Shown here in pieces: positions 21,722-32,551 of a DNA stretch of 64,000 nucleotides. Each line of letters opens with the position of its first letter. Within the stretch, counting starts at the first letter, position 1. The notes below the pieces were generated by a model that worked only from the letters and a program-made list of their open reading frames with translations, searched no databases and had not been told where the DNA came from. Position numbers and translations under genes: made by a program. The stretch is from Achatina immaculata (lineage: Eukaryota; Mollusca; Gastropoda; Stylommatophora; Achatinidae): positions 9,184,438-9,248,437 of the forward strand of contig CM019716.1 in assembly GCA_009760885.1 (NCBI GenBank). Reading direction: 5' to 3'.

Positions 21722-22398
21722 TGGAGACAGCAGCTCTTGATGTGGTTATAGAGATAGCAGCTCTTGATGTGGTTAGAGAGACAGCAGCTCTTGATGTGGT
21801 TAGAGAGACAGCAGCTCTTGATGTGGTTAGAGAGACAGCAGCTCTTGATGTGGTTAGAGAGACAGCAGCTCTTGATGTGGTTAGAGAGACAGCAGCTCTT
21901 GATGTGGTTAGAGAGACAGCAGCTCTTGATGTGGTTAGAGAGACAGCAGCTCTTGATGTGGTTAGAGAGACAGCAGCTCTTTATGTGGTTAGAGAGACAG
22001 CAGCTCTCGATGTGGTTAGAGAGACAGCAGCTCTTGATGTGGTTAGAGAGACAGCAGCTCTTGATGTGGTTAGAGAGACAGCAGCTCTTGATGTGGTTAG
22101 AGAGACAGCAGCTCTTGATGTGGTTAGAGAGACAGCAGCTCTTGATGTGGTTAGAGAGACAGCAGCTCTTTATGTGGTTAGAGAGACAGCAGCTCTCGAT
22201 GTGGTTAGAGAGACAGCAGCTCTTGATGTGGTTAGAGAGACAGCAGCTCTTTATGTGGTTAGAGAGACAGCAGCTCTTGATAAGGTTAGAGAGACAGCAG
22301 CTCTTGATAAGGTTAGAGAGACAGCAGTTCATGATGTGGTTAGAGAGACAGCAGTTCTTTATGTGGTTAGAGAGACAGCAGCTCTTGATGTGGTTAGA
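21722..22398 (+). repeat. 27-bp minisatellite (~25 units), open in several frames
   Basis: Unit agcagctcttgatgtggtta plus gagagac. Since 27 is divisible by three, it keeps three frames open for about 240 codons (peptides VVRETAALD on plus, CCLSNHIKS on minus). Neither flank shows a domain, signal peptide or plausible start context, so I treat these as repeat artefacts. A variant pair (ctctttatg then ctctcgatg) recurs seven units apart (about 21978 and 22167), a small higher-order repeat. Confidence 0.93.
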
Positions 22399-22504
22399 AA
22401 TTACTTCAGGTTCAAGTGAGAGATCCCAAGTCAGTTCTGAACATAAGAGATGTGTGCTTGATGAGATTGTGAAGTATATTTTGTGTGATAAATGTGAAAT
22501 ATTT

Positions 22505-22790
22505 ACTTGTTTTGTCTTGTCTTGTCTTCTTCCTCATATATCTTTCAGTGTTGACGGGACAAATAGACGTCTTGATAGTGCTCGACGATTTGCTTCATAC
22601 AATTTAATGCTTCTGTAATTTCCTCTCTCAATCTCTCGCCTGGGCGGACTCTTCCTCTGTTAACTACAAATCTTAGTGTGAATGTTGTCTGTGATATACA
22701 GTCTGGTGGTAACTGTTTAACATGGCCAAACCATTTGACTTGCTGTTTCTTGGTATAATGTAATACTGCTGTTACACCAAATTTTGATCT
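22505..22790 (-). mobile_element. RTE-type family F, 3' fragment
   Basis: On the minus strand it reads KQQVKWFGHVK near 22740, then NRGRVRPGERLREEI near 22640, the C-terminal pattern of BovB-like elements (WFGHV followed by a GRxRP box). It ends in an AAGAC-rich tail near 22505-22535. Only this fragment is present. Confidence 0.6.
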
Positions 22791-22877
22791 CTAGAGAGAT
22801 CTCTACTTATGCTTCATTGATTACACCAGGGCATTCGAGAGCGTGAGGCATGGTGGATTTGTTGAAATGCCTGAATA

Positions 22878-23518
22878 TATCAGTGTAGACGGCAAGGACC
22901 TGAAGAAATGTCTGAAGACATCAATGTAGACGGCAAGGACCTGAAGAAATGCCTGAATATATCAGTGTAGACGGCAAGGACCTGAAGAAATGCCTGAAGA
23001 TATCAGTGTAGACGGCAAGGACCTGAAGAAATGCCTGAAGACATCAATGTAGACGGCAAGGACATGAAGAAATGCCTGAAGACATCAATGTAGACGGCAA
23101 GGACATGAAGAAATGTCTGAAGACATCTGTGTAGACGGCAAGGACTTGAAGAAATGCCTGAAGACATCAATGTAGACGGCAAGGACATGAAGAAATGTCT
23201 GAAGACATCAATGTAGACGGCAAAGACCTGAAGAAATGTCTGAAGACATCTGTGTAGACGGCAAGGATCTGAAGAAATGCCTGAAGACATCTGTGTAGAC
23301 GGCAAGGACCTGAAGAAATGCCTGAAGACATCTGTGTAGACGGCAAGGACATAAAGAAATGTCTGAAGACGTCTGTGTAGACGGCAAGGACCTGAAGAAA
23401 TGCCCGAAGACATCTGTGTAGACGGCAAGGACCTGAAGAAATGTCTGAAGATATCAATGTAGACGGCAAGGACATGAAGAAATGTCTGAAGACATCTGTG
23501 TAGACGGCAAAGACCTGA
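22878..23518 (+). repeat. 41-bp minisatellite derived from RTE C coding sequence (~15 units)
   Basis: Unit gtagacggcaaggacctgaa plus gaaatgcctgaagacatcaat. It equals the codons for LEDISIDGKDLR in RTE C copy 2 with junction bases. Since 41 is not divisible by three, each added copy shifts the frame, so the expansion destroyed the ORF or came after its death. Confidence 0.9.
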
Positions 23519-23582
23519 GGATTGTAGAATATCTGAGCTGGTGGCGGGAGACAGCGGTTCGAGTTGAGAGTGGAACTGGAAA

Positions 23583-24490
23583 GTGTCGACCTATAAAGCA
23601 GGGGTGCGACAGGGATGTGTGTTATCTCCAGGCCTTTTTTCTCTGTACAGCGAGAATATTCTAGGAGTGATCATCATCACAGAACCAGACATAAAAATTG
23701 GAGGATATAGTATTAACGGCATTCGGTATGCTGACGACACAGTAGTAATGGCTAAGAACCAACGGGACCTGCAAAAGTTCTTGGATAAAGTCCCTAGGGG
23801 AAGTGAACAGAGGGGCCTTGCTTTAAACATTAGAGGGACAGAGACTATGGTTTTATCTAAGAAACAGAATCCACCAGCATGCAGTATTAAATTAAACGGA
23901 ACTATTCTAAAGCAGGTGCAGAAATTCAAATACCTTGGAGCAGTAATAACTTCAGATGGGAAATGCAGAACAGAAATTAGGAACAGAATAGATCAAGCAA
24001 AGAATGATTTTCAGAGAATGAGAAACATATTATGCAATACATCCTTATCAATGAATGTTAGAAAACGAGTCCTAAAATGCTATATTGAACCTATCTTGTT
24101 ATATGGAAGTGAATCATGGACAATAGGCAGGACTGCACAAAAATCATTGGAAGCAGCAGAAATGTGGTTTATTAGAAGAATGTTGTGAATCCCCTGGACA
24201 GCAAAAATAACTAACGAAGAACGTATGAGAAGAGCTGGAGAGACAAAGATTCTTGTCAAAATAAATTTTATATATATATATATAACGTACTTTCATAGGA
24301 CATGCAATGATAAGAGAGGCCATTGAAAATATTATAACAACAGGAAAAATAGAAGGAAGAAGATAACGAGAAAGACCGAGAGAAATGATACTGGACAGTA
24401 TGACGAGATGGTGTGAGAGGAGATCACCGGCTGACCTGATGGGCTGCATGAAGGATCGTGTACTTTGGAGAAGCATAATAGCCAACGCCA
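23583..24490 (+). pseudogene. Reverse transcriptase, 3' half, RTE C copy 1
   Basis: After the array, the frame 23583-24188 carries GVRQGCVLSPGLFSLYSENI, GIRYADDTVVMA (catalytic YADD intact), FKYLGAVITSDGKCRTEI and LLYGSESWTI, then stops at TGA after MWFIRRML. The remaining C-terminal domain (IPWTAK onward, CERRSPADLMGCMKD, ending RHGT-stop near 24505) continues with further breaks, one next to the TA microsatellite. The RT has lost its fingers region to truncation and to the 41-bp array. Confidence 0.82.
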
Positions 24491-24508
24491 GTCGGCACGG
24501 CACCTGAT

Positions 24509-26390
24509 GATGATGACTCCAAGTTTTGCCCTGATGGTGTCATTTCTTATTTGGTCTCTTCTTGTCACAATTAGTATTCTCCTTAAACACCTCATTTCTA
24601 TCCTGATAACTTTTCTTTCGTTCTTGGCTGTTAATGTCCATCTTTAATTGATAGCATAGAGTTTGGAAGAAAATTGTGTTCCACATTGCCCTTTTTGTTT
24701 TAATTGTGATGTATTTGTTATTCAGTAAAAGAGACATTTGTCCAGTGACCTGATTTGGCTGTACTGCTTCTGTTCTCAGCCTCAGCGTCAGTTGTCCCTG
24801 AGGATGATATTATGCTACCTAGGTATTTGAAATGTTTCACTTGTTTCAATGGCTGGTTGTCTAGGATGATATTATGCTATCTAGGTATTTGAAATGTTTC
24901 ACTTGTTTCAAGGGCTGGTTGTCTAGGATGATATTATACTACCTAGGTATTTGAAATGTTTCACTTGTTTCAAGGGCTGGTTGTCTAGGATGATATTATG
25001 CTACCTAGGTATTTGAAATGTTTCACTTGTTTCAAGGGCTGGCTGTCTAGGATGATATTATGCTACCTGGGTATTTGAAATGTTTCACTTGTTTCAAGGG
25101 CTGGCTGTCTAGGATGATATTATGCTATCTAGGTATTTGAAATGTTTCACTTGTTTCAAGGGCTGGCTGTCTAGGATGATATTATGCTACTTAGGTATTT
25201 GAAATGTTTCGCTTGTTTCAAGGGCTGGTTGTCTAGGATGATATTATACTACCTAGGTATTTGAAATGTTTCACTTGTTTCAAGGGCTGGTTGTCTAGGA
25301 TGATATTATGCTACCTAGGTATTTGAAATGTTTCACTTGTTTCAAGGGCTGGCTGTCTAGGATGATATTATGCTACTTAGGTATTTGAAATGTTTCACTT
25401 GTTTCAAGGGCTGGTTGTCTAGGGTGATATTATGCTACTTAGGTAATTGAAATGTTTCACTTGTTTCAAGGGCTGGTTGTCTAGGATGATATTATGCTAC
25501 CTAGGTATTTCAAATGTTTCAAGGGCTGGTTGTCTAGGATGATATTATACTACCTAGGTATTTGAAATGTTTCACTTGTTTCAAGGGCTGGTTGTCTATG
25601 ATGATATTATACTACCTAGGTATTTGAAATGTTTCACTTGTTTCAAGAGCTGGTTGTTTAGGATGATATTATACTACCTAGGTATTTGAAATGTTTCACT
25701 TTTTTTCAAGGGCTGGTTGTCTAGGATGATATTATGCTACCTAGGTATTTGAAATGTTTCAAGGGCTGGTTGTCTAGGATGATATTATGCTACCTAGGTA
25801 TTTCAAATGTTTCACTTGTTTCAAGGGCTGGTTGTCTAGGATGATATTATACTACCTAGGTATTTGAAATGTTTCACTTGTTTCAAGGGCTGGTTGTCTA
25901 GGATGATATTATGCTACCTAGGTATTTGAAATGTTTCACTTGTTTCAATGGCTGGTTGTCTATGATGATATTATGCTACCTAGGTATTTGAAATGTTTCA
26001 CTTGTTTCAAGGGCTGGTTGTCTAGGATGATATTATGCTACCTAGGTATTTGAAATGTTTCAAGGGCTGGTTGTCTAGGATGATATTAAGCTACCTAGGT
26101 ATTTGAAATGTTTCAAGGGCTGATTGTCTAGGATGATATTATGCTACCTAGGTATTTCAAATGTTTCACTTGTTTCAAGGGTTGGTTGTCTAGGATGATA
26201 TTATGCTACCTAGGTATTTGAAATGTTTCACTTGTTTCAAGGGCTGGCTGTCTATGATGATATTATGCTACCTAGGTATTTGAAATGTTTAACTTTTTTT
26301 CAAGGGCTGGTTGTCTAAGAAGATCTTTGTTTGGATTTCTTCTCTCGCTATGGTCATGACTTTTGTTTTTTTCACAACTTATCATGTGAA
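24509..26390 (-). mobile_element. RTE-type family G fragment split by a 62-bp minisatellite
   Basis: On the minus strand, 26390-26318 encodes KKTKVMTIAREEI and FLDNQPLKQVKHF. At the other end of the array the same protein continues as FKYLGSIISSSGTTDAE (near 24850-24790), NNKYITIKTKRAM (near 24720) and MRCLRRILIVTRRDQIRND (near 24580-24540). These are consecutive parts of an RTE-type thumb/C-terminal region. The 1.5-kb minisatellite sits between them and repeats their junction. The fragment is truncated at both ends and contains frameshifts. Confidence 0.78.
24812..26318 (-). repeat. 62-bp minisatellite derived from RTE G coding sequence (~24 units)
   Basis: Each unit (plus strand ctaggatgatattatgctac, then ctaggtatttgaaatgtttc, then acttgtttcaagggctggttgt) is the reverse complement of codons for NQPLKQVKHFKYLGSIIS. 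Some units lack the acttgttt portion. As 62 leaves remainder two on division by three, the array cannot be translated as a protein repeat. Confidence 0.92.
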
Positions 26391-26586
26391 ATACATACTC
26401 TTGACAAAAAAAATTTTAATACACAAAATGAAGATTTGTTTTCGAAATATTGAAGTTAAAAAACGAAAAAAAATGTTTTTCAATTTTAAAAATTAACTTT
26501 TTTCAAATATTTTTTAAGTAAAAAAGTAAAATAGCTAAATAAATATACAAATAACTATAAAACTTAAAAAGAGCTTTAAAAATGAC

Positions 26587-26985
26587 ACAATTCGTGTCTA
26601 TAAACAAAACAAAAGACATAGTTCGTGTCTATAAACAAAACAGAAGACATAGTTCGTGTCTATAAACAAAACAAAAGACATAGTTCGTGTTTACAAACAA
26701 AACAAAAGACATAGTTCGTGTCTATAAACAAAACAAAAGACATAGTTCGTGTCTATAAACAAAACAAAAGACATAGTTCGTGTTTACAAACAAAACAAAA
26801 GACATAGTTCGTGTCTATAAACAAAACAAAAGACATAGCTCGTGCCTATAAACAAAACAAAAGACATAGTTCGTGTCTATAAACAAAACAAAAGACATAG
26901 CTCGTGCCTATAAACAAAACAAAAGACATAGTTCGTGTCTATAAACAAAACAAAAGACATAATTCGTGTCTATAAACAAAACTTT
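26587..26985 (+). repeat. 31-bp minisatellite (~13 units)
   Basis: Unit acaaaacaaaagacatagtt plus cgtgtctataa, highly regular, with gtttacaa and ctcgtgcc variants. It lies in a strongly AT-rich stretch (26390-27060) that holds no gene. Confidence 0.92.
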
Positions 26986-27069
26986 TCCAACCCAGGCCAA
27001 AAAACTGAAATAAAATAAAAAACCAAATATGAAACTTTTAGTGTCTAATGAAGAAATGCACACACACAT

Positions 27070-28900
27070 ACTCTAATTCGCAGTCGAGCATCTTTCGGTT
27101 TACTCTGCTGCAAATGTCAAGTTCGTATGAAGCACACGAGGATCCTTCGGTTTATTCTGCTGCAAATGTCAGGTTTGTATGAAGCACACGAGCATCCTTC
27201 GGTGTACTCTGCAGCAAATGTCAGGTTTGTATGGAGCACTCGGGCATCTTTCGTTTTTTTTCTGCTGCAAATGTAAAGTTTGTATGGAGCACACGAGCAT
27301 CTTTCGGTTTATTCTGCTGCAAATTTCAGGTTTGTACAAAGCACACGAGCATCCTTTTTTTCTGCTGCAAATGTCAGATTTGTATGGAACACGCGAGCAT
27401 CCTTCGGTTTATTCTGCTACAAATGTCAGGTTTGTATGAAGCACACGAGCATCCTTCGGTTTATTCTGCTACAAATGTCAGGTTTGTATGAAGCACACGA
27501 GCATCTTTCGGTTTATTCTGCTGCAAATGTCAGGTTTGTATGAAGCACACAAGCATCTTTCGGTTTATTCTGCTGCAAATGTCAGGTTTGTATGGAGCAC
27601 ACGAACATCTTTCGGTTTATTCTGCTGCAAATGTCAGGTTTGTATGAAGCACACAAGCATCTTTCGGTTTATTCTGCTGCAAATGTCAGGTTTGTATGGA
27701 GCACACGAACATCTTTCGGTTTATTCTGCTGCAAATGTCAGGTTTGTATGAAGCACACAAGCATCCTTCGGTTTATTCTGCTACAAATGTCAGGTTTTTA
27801 TAAAGTACACGAGTATCTTTCGTTTTTTTTCTGCTGCAAATGTCAGATTTGTATGAAGTACACGAGCATCTTTCGGTTTATTCAGCTGCAAATGACAAGT
27901 TTGTATGGTGCACGCGAGCATTCTTCGGTTTATTCTGCTGCAAATGTCAGGTTTGTATTGAGCACACGAGCATCCTTCGGTTTATTCTGCTGCAAATGTC
28001 AGGTTTGTATGAAGCACGCGAGCATCCTTCTGTTTACTCTGCTGTAAATGTCAGGTTTGTATGAAGCACACGAGCATCTTTCGGTTTATTCAGCTGCAAA
28101 TGACAAGTTTGTATGGTGCACGCGAGCATTCTTCGGTTTATTCTGCTGCAAATGTCAGGTTTGTATTGAGCACACGAGCATCCTTCGGTTTATTCTGCTG
28201 CAAATGTCAGGTTTGTATGAAGCACGCGAGCATCCTTCTGTTTACTCTGCTGTAAATGTCAGGTTTGTATGGAGGACACGAGCATACTTCTGTTTACTCC
28301 GCTGCAAATGTCAGGTCTATATGAAACACACGAGCATCTTTCGGTTTGTTCTGCTGCAAATGTCAGGTCTGTATGGAGCACACGAGCATCCCTCGGTTTA
28401 TTCTGCTGCAAATGTCAAGTTTGTACGAAGCACACGAGCATCCTTTTTTTTTCTGCTGCAAATGTCAGGTTTGTATGGAGCACGCGAGCATCTTTCGGTG
28501 TACTCTGCTGCAAATGTCAGGTTTTATGAAGCACACGAGCATCTTTCGGTGTGCTCTGCTGCAAATGTCAATTTTGTATGAAGCACACGAGCATCCTTCG
28601 GTTTATTCTACTGAAAATGTCAGGTTTTATGAAGCACACGAACATCATTCTGTTTACTCTGCTGCAAATGTCAGGTTTGTATGAAGCACGCGAGCATCCT
28701 CAGGTTTATTCTGCTGCAAATGTCAGGTTTGTATGAAGCACTCGAGCATCCTTCTTTTTTTTCTGCTGCAAATGTCAGATTTGTATGAAGCACACGAGCA
28801 TCTTTTTGTTTACTCTGCTGCAAATGTCAGGTTTGTATGAAGCACACGAGCATTTTTCGGTTTATTCTGCTGCAAATGTCAGGTTTGTATTGAGCATAAT
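27070..28900 (+). repeat. 52-bp minisatellite (~35 units)
   Basis: Unit tcaggtttgtatgaagcaca plus cgagcatctttcggtttatt plus ctgctgcaaatg. A four-unit block with the variant ttcagctgcaaatgacaag is duplicated 208 bases apart (about 27881 and 28089). All three plus frames remain open locally, giving spurious ORFs. Confidence 0.94.
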
Positions 28901-28905
28901 GGCCA

Positions 28906-29261
28906 CCAAAAAACCCCACACAATTGGTTGCGTTTTTTTTTTTTTTTTTGTTGAAATTTCACGAAGGGTTTAGAATAATGGTATTGATATAAAACTAAAT
29001 TTCTTAGGGATATAAAACTAAATTTCTTTCTCTAGTCCTGATTGTAAGATCAATATTAAAAAGACCAAAGCAGGAAAAACCAGATGTCATAGATGGAAGG
29101 CACCATAAAAAAATAAAAACTAGAGCAAGTGATAAACTAACATCTACCTAGGGCAGGTACTAACTGAGAGTGAGAGATGTGAAACAGATCAAAAGAAGAA
29201 TAGGAATAATAAAACATAACATAGGTAATAATAATAATACACATTTATCTCTAGTCCCCAT
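28906..29261 (+). other. Spacer with poly-T run
   Basis: No gene is visible. A T run lies at about 28932-28950. Two similar strings (tctctagtcc...attgtaag) occur at about 29028 and 29250. Confidence 0.5.
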
Positions 29262-29560
29262 TGTAAGAAGCGGTGAGTTTTGAATATTTTAGATCATTAC
29301 TAAGTAATAATGGAGATACACTGAGGGAAACTAAAAGGAGGACATCTATCGCTCTTCAGAAAGTAAAGCAACTAAAGAATCTGTGTAGAGGAACAGACAG
29401 AACTACAAAAATAAGATTTTTAAGGGCATTCATCTTTCCCATCGCAACATATGCCTGTGAGACCTGGACACTTAACAAAACAGCTGAGAAACACATAAAT
29501 ATCTTTGAATGTAAATGGTACAAAAGAGTTCTTCATATATCATGGATACAAAAAAGATAG
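29262..29560 (+). mobile_element. RTE family A, copy 3 (internal fragment)
   Basis: Encodes FEYFRSLLSNNGDTLRETK, NLCRGTDRTTKIRFLRAF and TYACETWTLNKTAEKH, collinear with copies 1 and 5. It is cut off at ISWIQKR, exactly where the 36-bp array starts, so the natural 3' end is missing. Confidence 0.85.
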
Positions 29561-29820
29561 CTGTAGAAGTGAAAGTAGTCAGGATTAAAGTGATAGCTGA
29601 AGAAGTGAAAGTAGTCAGGATTAAAGTGATAGCTGAAGAAGTGAAAGTAGTCAGGATTAAAGTGATAGCTGAAGAAGTGAAAGTAGTCAGGATTAAAGTG
29701 ATAGCTGTAGAAGTGAAAGTAGTCAGGATTAAAGTGATAGCTGTAGAAGTGAAAGTAGTCAGGATTAAAGTGATAGCTGTAGAAGTGAAAGTAGTCAGGA
29801 TTAAAGTGATAGCTGTAAAT
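29553..29820 (+). repeat. 36-bp minisatellite (~7.5 units)
   Basis: Unit gtgaaagtagtcaggattaa plus agtgatagctgtagaa, regular and divisible by three (peptide VKVVRIKVIAEE). It starts within a few bases of the truncated RTE A fragment. I could not show convincingly that it derives from RTE A sequence. Confidence 0.9.
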
Positions 29821-29929
29821 GTGACAGCATGAGGATTTGTAGCAGCTTGAGGGTACAAAGTTTCAGCGCCCATGATGGTCATAAGTTTAAAGGACAGAAA
29901 CATTCACAACTTCTGATGATCTAAACAAC

Positions 29930-30485
29930 TGTGCAGTTGTTCTGTTCTTGCACTTACAACAAAATCAACCACATTTCTCACACTTTCAACAGAACCTAAA
30001 ACGCCTCTTACATAATCGAACATAGTCCTTACATAATCCAGAACAACTCTCATACTTACAACAAAATTTAACACAACTCTCACAATTACAACATAATCTA
30101 CTATAGTTCTTATATAATCCAGCACAACTCTCACACAACAAAATCCAACACAACTCTCACACAGCATAATCAAACATAGTTCTTACATAATCAAGCACAA
30201 CTATCACACTTACAACAAAATCTAACACAACTCTCACACTTACAACAAAATCTAACACAACTCTCACACTTACAACAAAATCTAACACAACTCTCACACT
30301 TACAACAAAATCTAACATAGTACTTACATAATCCAGCAAAACTCTTACACTTACAACATAATCTAGCATAGTTCTTACATAATCCAAAACAACACTCAAA
30401 CTTACAACATAATACACCACATCTTTCACACTTACACCATAATCAACCACAACTCTCACGCTTGCAACATAATATAACACAATCA
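29930..30485 (+). repeat. Degenerate 30/51-bp array
   Basis: Mixed units built from cttacaacaaaatctaacac, aactctcac and ttcttacataatccag. The most regular part is four ~30-bp units at about 30205-30320. Confidence 0.8.
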
Positions 30486-31497
30486 TGTAAGAATATTATA
30501 CCAGCACCTTTTACATACAATCATGTAAGAATATTATACCAGCACCTTTTACATACAATCATGTAAGAATATTATACCAGCACCTTTTACATACAAGCAT
30601 GTAAGAATATTATACCAGCACCTTTTACATACAAGCATGTAAGAATATTATACCAGCACCTTTTACATACAAGCATGTAAGAATATTATACCAGCACCTT
30701 TTACATACAAGCATGTAAGAATATTATACCAGCACCTTTTACATACAAACATGTAAGAATATTATACCAGCACCTTTTACATACAAGCATGTAAGAATAT
30801 TATACCAGCACCTTTTACATACAAACATGTAAGAATATTATACCAGCACCTTTTACATACAAGCATGTACGAATATTATACCAGCACCTTTTACATACAA
30901 ACATGTAAGAATATTATACCAGCACCTTTTACATACAAACATGTAAGAATATTATACCAGCACCCCTTAAACCATACAAACATGTAAGAATATTATATCA
31001 GCACCTTTTACATACAAACATGTAAGAATATTATACCAGCACCCCTTAAACCATACAAACATGTAAGAATATTATACCAGCACCCCTTAAACCATACAAG
31101 CATGTAAGAATATTATACCAGCACCTTTTACATACAAACATGTAAGAATATTATACCAGCACCCCTTAAACCATACAAGTATGTAAGAATATTATACCAG
31201 CACCTTTTACATACAAGCATGTAAGAATATTATACCAGCACCCCTTAAACCATACAAACATGTACGAATATTATACCAGCACCTTTTACATACAAGCATG
31301 TAAGAATATTATACCAGCAACCCTTAAACCATACAAACATGTAAGAATATTATACCAGCACCTTTTACATACAAACATGTAAGAATATTATACCAGCAAC
31401 CCTTAAACCATACAAGCATGTAAGAATATTATACCAGCAACCCTTAAACCATACAAGCATGTAAGAATATTATACCAGCAACCCTTAAACCATACAA
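30483..31497 (+). repeat. 38/41-bp minisatellite, block 1 (~26 units)
   Basis: Two interspersed unit types share tgtaagaatattataccagc: one continues accttttacatacaag (38 bp), the other accccttaaaccatacaag (41 bp). Related units occur at 32514-32551, 36238-36306 and 52626-53570, making this the left part of an array now spread over 23 kb. Confidence 0.92.
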
Positions 31498-31498
31498 G

Positions 31499-32513
31499 TA
31501 TCTAATCTGATCTAAGTGCCATGCCACGTGGCGTAGGCGATCGTTTCTCTCTACAATTCCCTGTCTTTTGCGTTGATTATGAGACCTCCGGTGATTTCAT
31601 TCCTAGCCACACTGACAGCCCATCCAGTAACTTCTCTCCCTCTCTCTCTCTCTCTCTCTCTGTCTTCCTCTGTCTCTTCTTCCCTTAATTTTTCCAGTTG
31701 CCACAGTATTTCAGTTTTAGTCTTCTCAGGAAATGTCCTATAAATCTCATTTGTCTGCCTCTTATCTTTGCTATAATTTGCTTTTTAACTCCAACCTCTC
31801 TTAAGACTTTATTGGTTTTCTTGGCTGTCCATGGTACCTTCAGTATCCTTCTTATAAACCACATTTTAATGGCCTCCATTTCTCTCTGTACTCTCTTGTT
31901 CATATACGATGCTTTGCACCTATAGAGCAAAATTTGTTCGATGCAACATTTAAATACCTGGAATCTTGTTTCCATTGATACTGATCTGTTGCACAAGATG
32001 TGTCTCATTTTCCGGAACGCTGACTTGACCTAAGCACGTCTGCTTTTTATTTCAGTGTGACATTTCCCATCAGTTGTTATATTCGTTCCTAAGTACTTGA
32101 ATCTATCAACTTGTTTCAGAATTGTGCCATCGATGGTAATGCTACATTTTGGTGGTATTTTTTTCTTTGAAATGACCATCACTTCGGTCTTCTTTTTATT
32201 CAGGCTGAGACCTTTACTTTTACCTTCACGTACCACGATGTCCAGAAGAGCCTGTAGCTCCCGTTAATTTTCAGCAATCAGAACTGCATATCTTAAGTTG
32301 TTAAGGTTGTACCCGCCAATTGATATTCCTGGCATGTTCTCCATATTTCTCATTATGTTTTCATTGTACAAGGAAAGAGGTCAGGAGATAAAACTCATCC
32401 TTGTCTCACTCTCAGTTTTGTCTTGGAATGCTCCTATTTGGTTCACAACCCTCATTGCTGCTGATTGCTGCCAGTATGTTTTTGATGAGTTTCAGATCTT
32501 TCCCATCTATGTC
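31499..32513 (-). mobile_element. RTE-type family D fragment, catalytic YADD lost
   Basis: On the minus strand it reads GKDLKLIKN (near 32505), a frameshifted GVRQG region, a GGYNLNNLRYA block joined directly to VLIAEN (near 32320-32285), SLNKKKTEVMVISKKK (near 32200), QVDRFKYLGTNITTDGKC, MRHILCNRSVSMETRF (near 31995), FIRRILKVPWTAKKTNK and a C-terminus ending WHGT-stop at about 31515. Family C has RYADDTVLIAEN at the same place, so the codons for D-D-T are deleted in frame here. A CT microsatellite has grown near 31640-31665. The element sits inside the 38/41-bp array. Confidence 0.82.
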
Positions 32514-32551
32514 AGAATATTATACCAACACCACTTTCACCATACAGGTCA
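32514..32551 (+). repeat. Single 38/41-bp satellite unit between two insertions
   Basis: Reads tcagaatattataccaacac plus cactttcaccatacagg. It is left between RTE D and RTE A copy 4 and shows both inserted into the same array. Confidence 0.8.

Larger units (their letters stand above)
22793..24508 (+). mobile_element. RTE-type family C, copy 1, with an internal minisatellite
   Basis: Left segment: RDLYLCFIDYTRAFESVRH followed by the start of an ISVDGKDL motif. This is followed by about 15 tandem copies of a 41-bp piece that contains that motif, and then the ORF resumes with the GKDLRIVEYL block, RT palm and thumb. The element ends with HGT-stop and a (TGA)n tail at about 24500-24508. Copy 2 (61349-62800) has the same gene without the array, which proves the array is an internal insertion. 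A short TA run has also grown at 24270-24283. Confidence 0.85.

Noticed and set aside
21604..22332. Cysteine-rich minus-strand ORF (CCLSNHIKS repeats)
   Set aside because: It is the antisense of the 27-bp array. The spacing of cysteines is the repeat period, and all frames are open.
27179..28973. CRISPR-like regular repeats (52-bp period)
   Set aside because: There is no repeat/spacer alternation; units diverge along their whole length, and the sequence context is eukaryotic.
29553..29820. 36-bp array as a product of RTE A coding sequence
   Set aside because: Only a short aggattaaa-type match to the downstream RTE A segment; too weak to claim, although it starts exactly at the truncation point.
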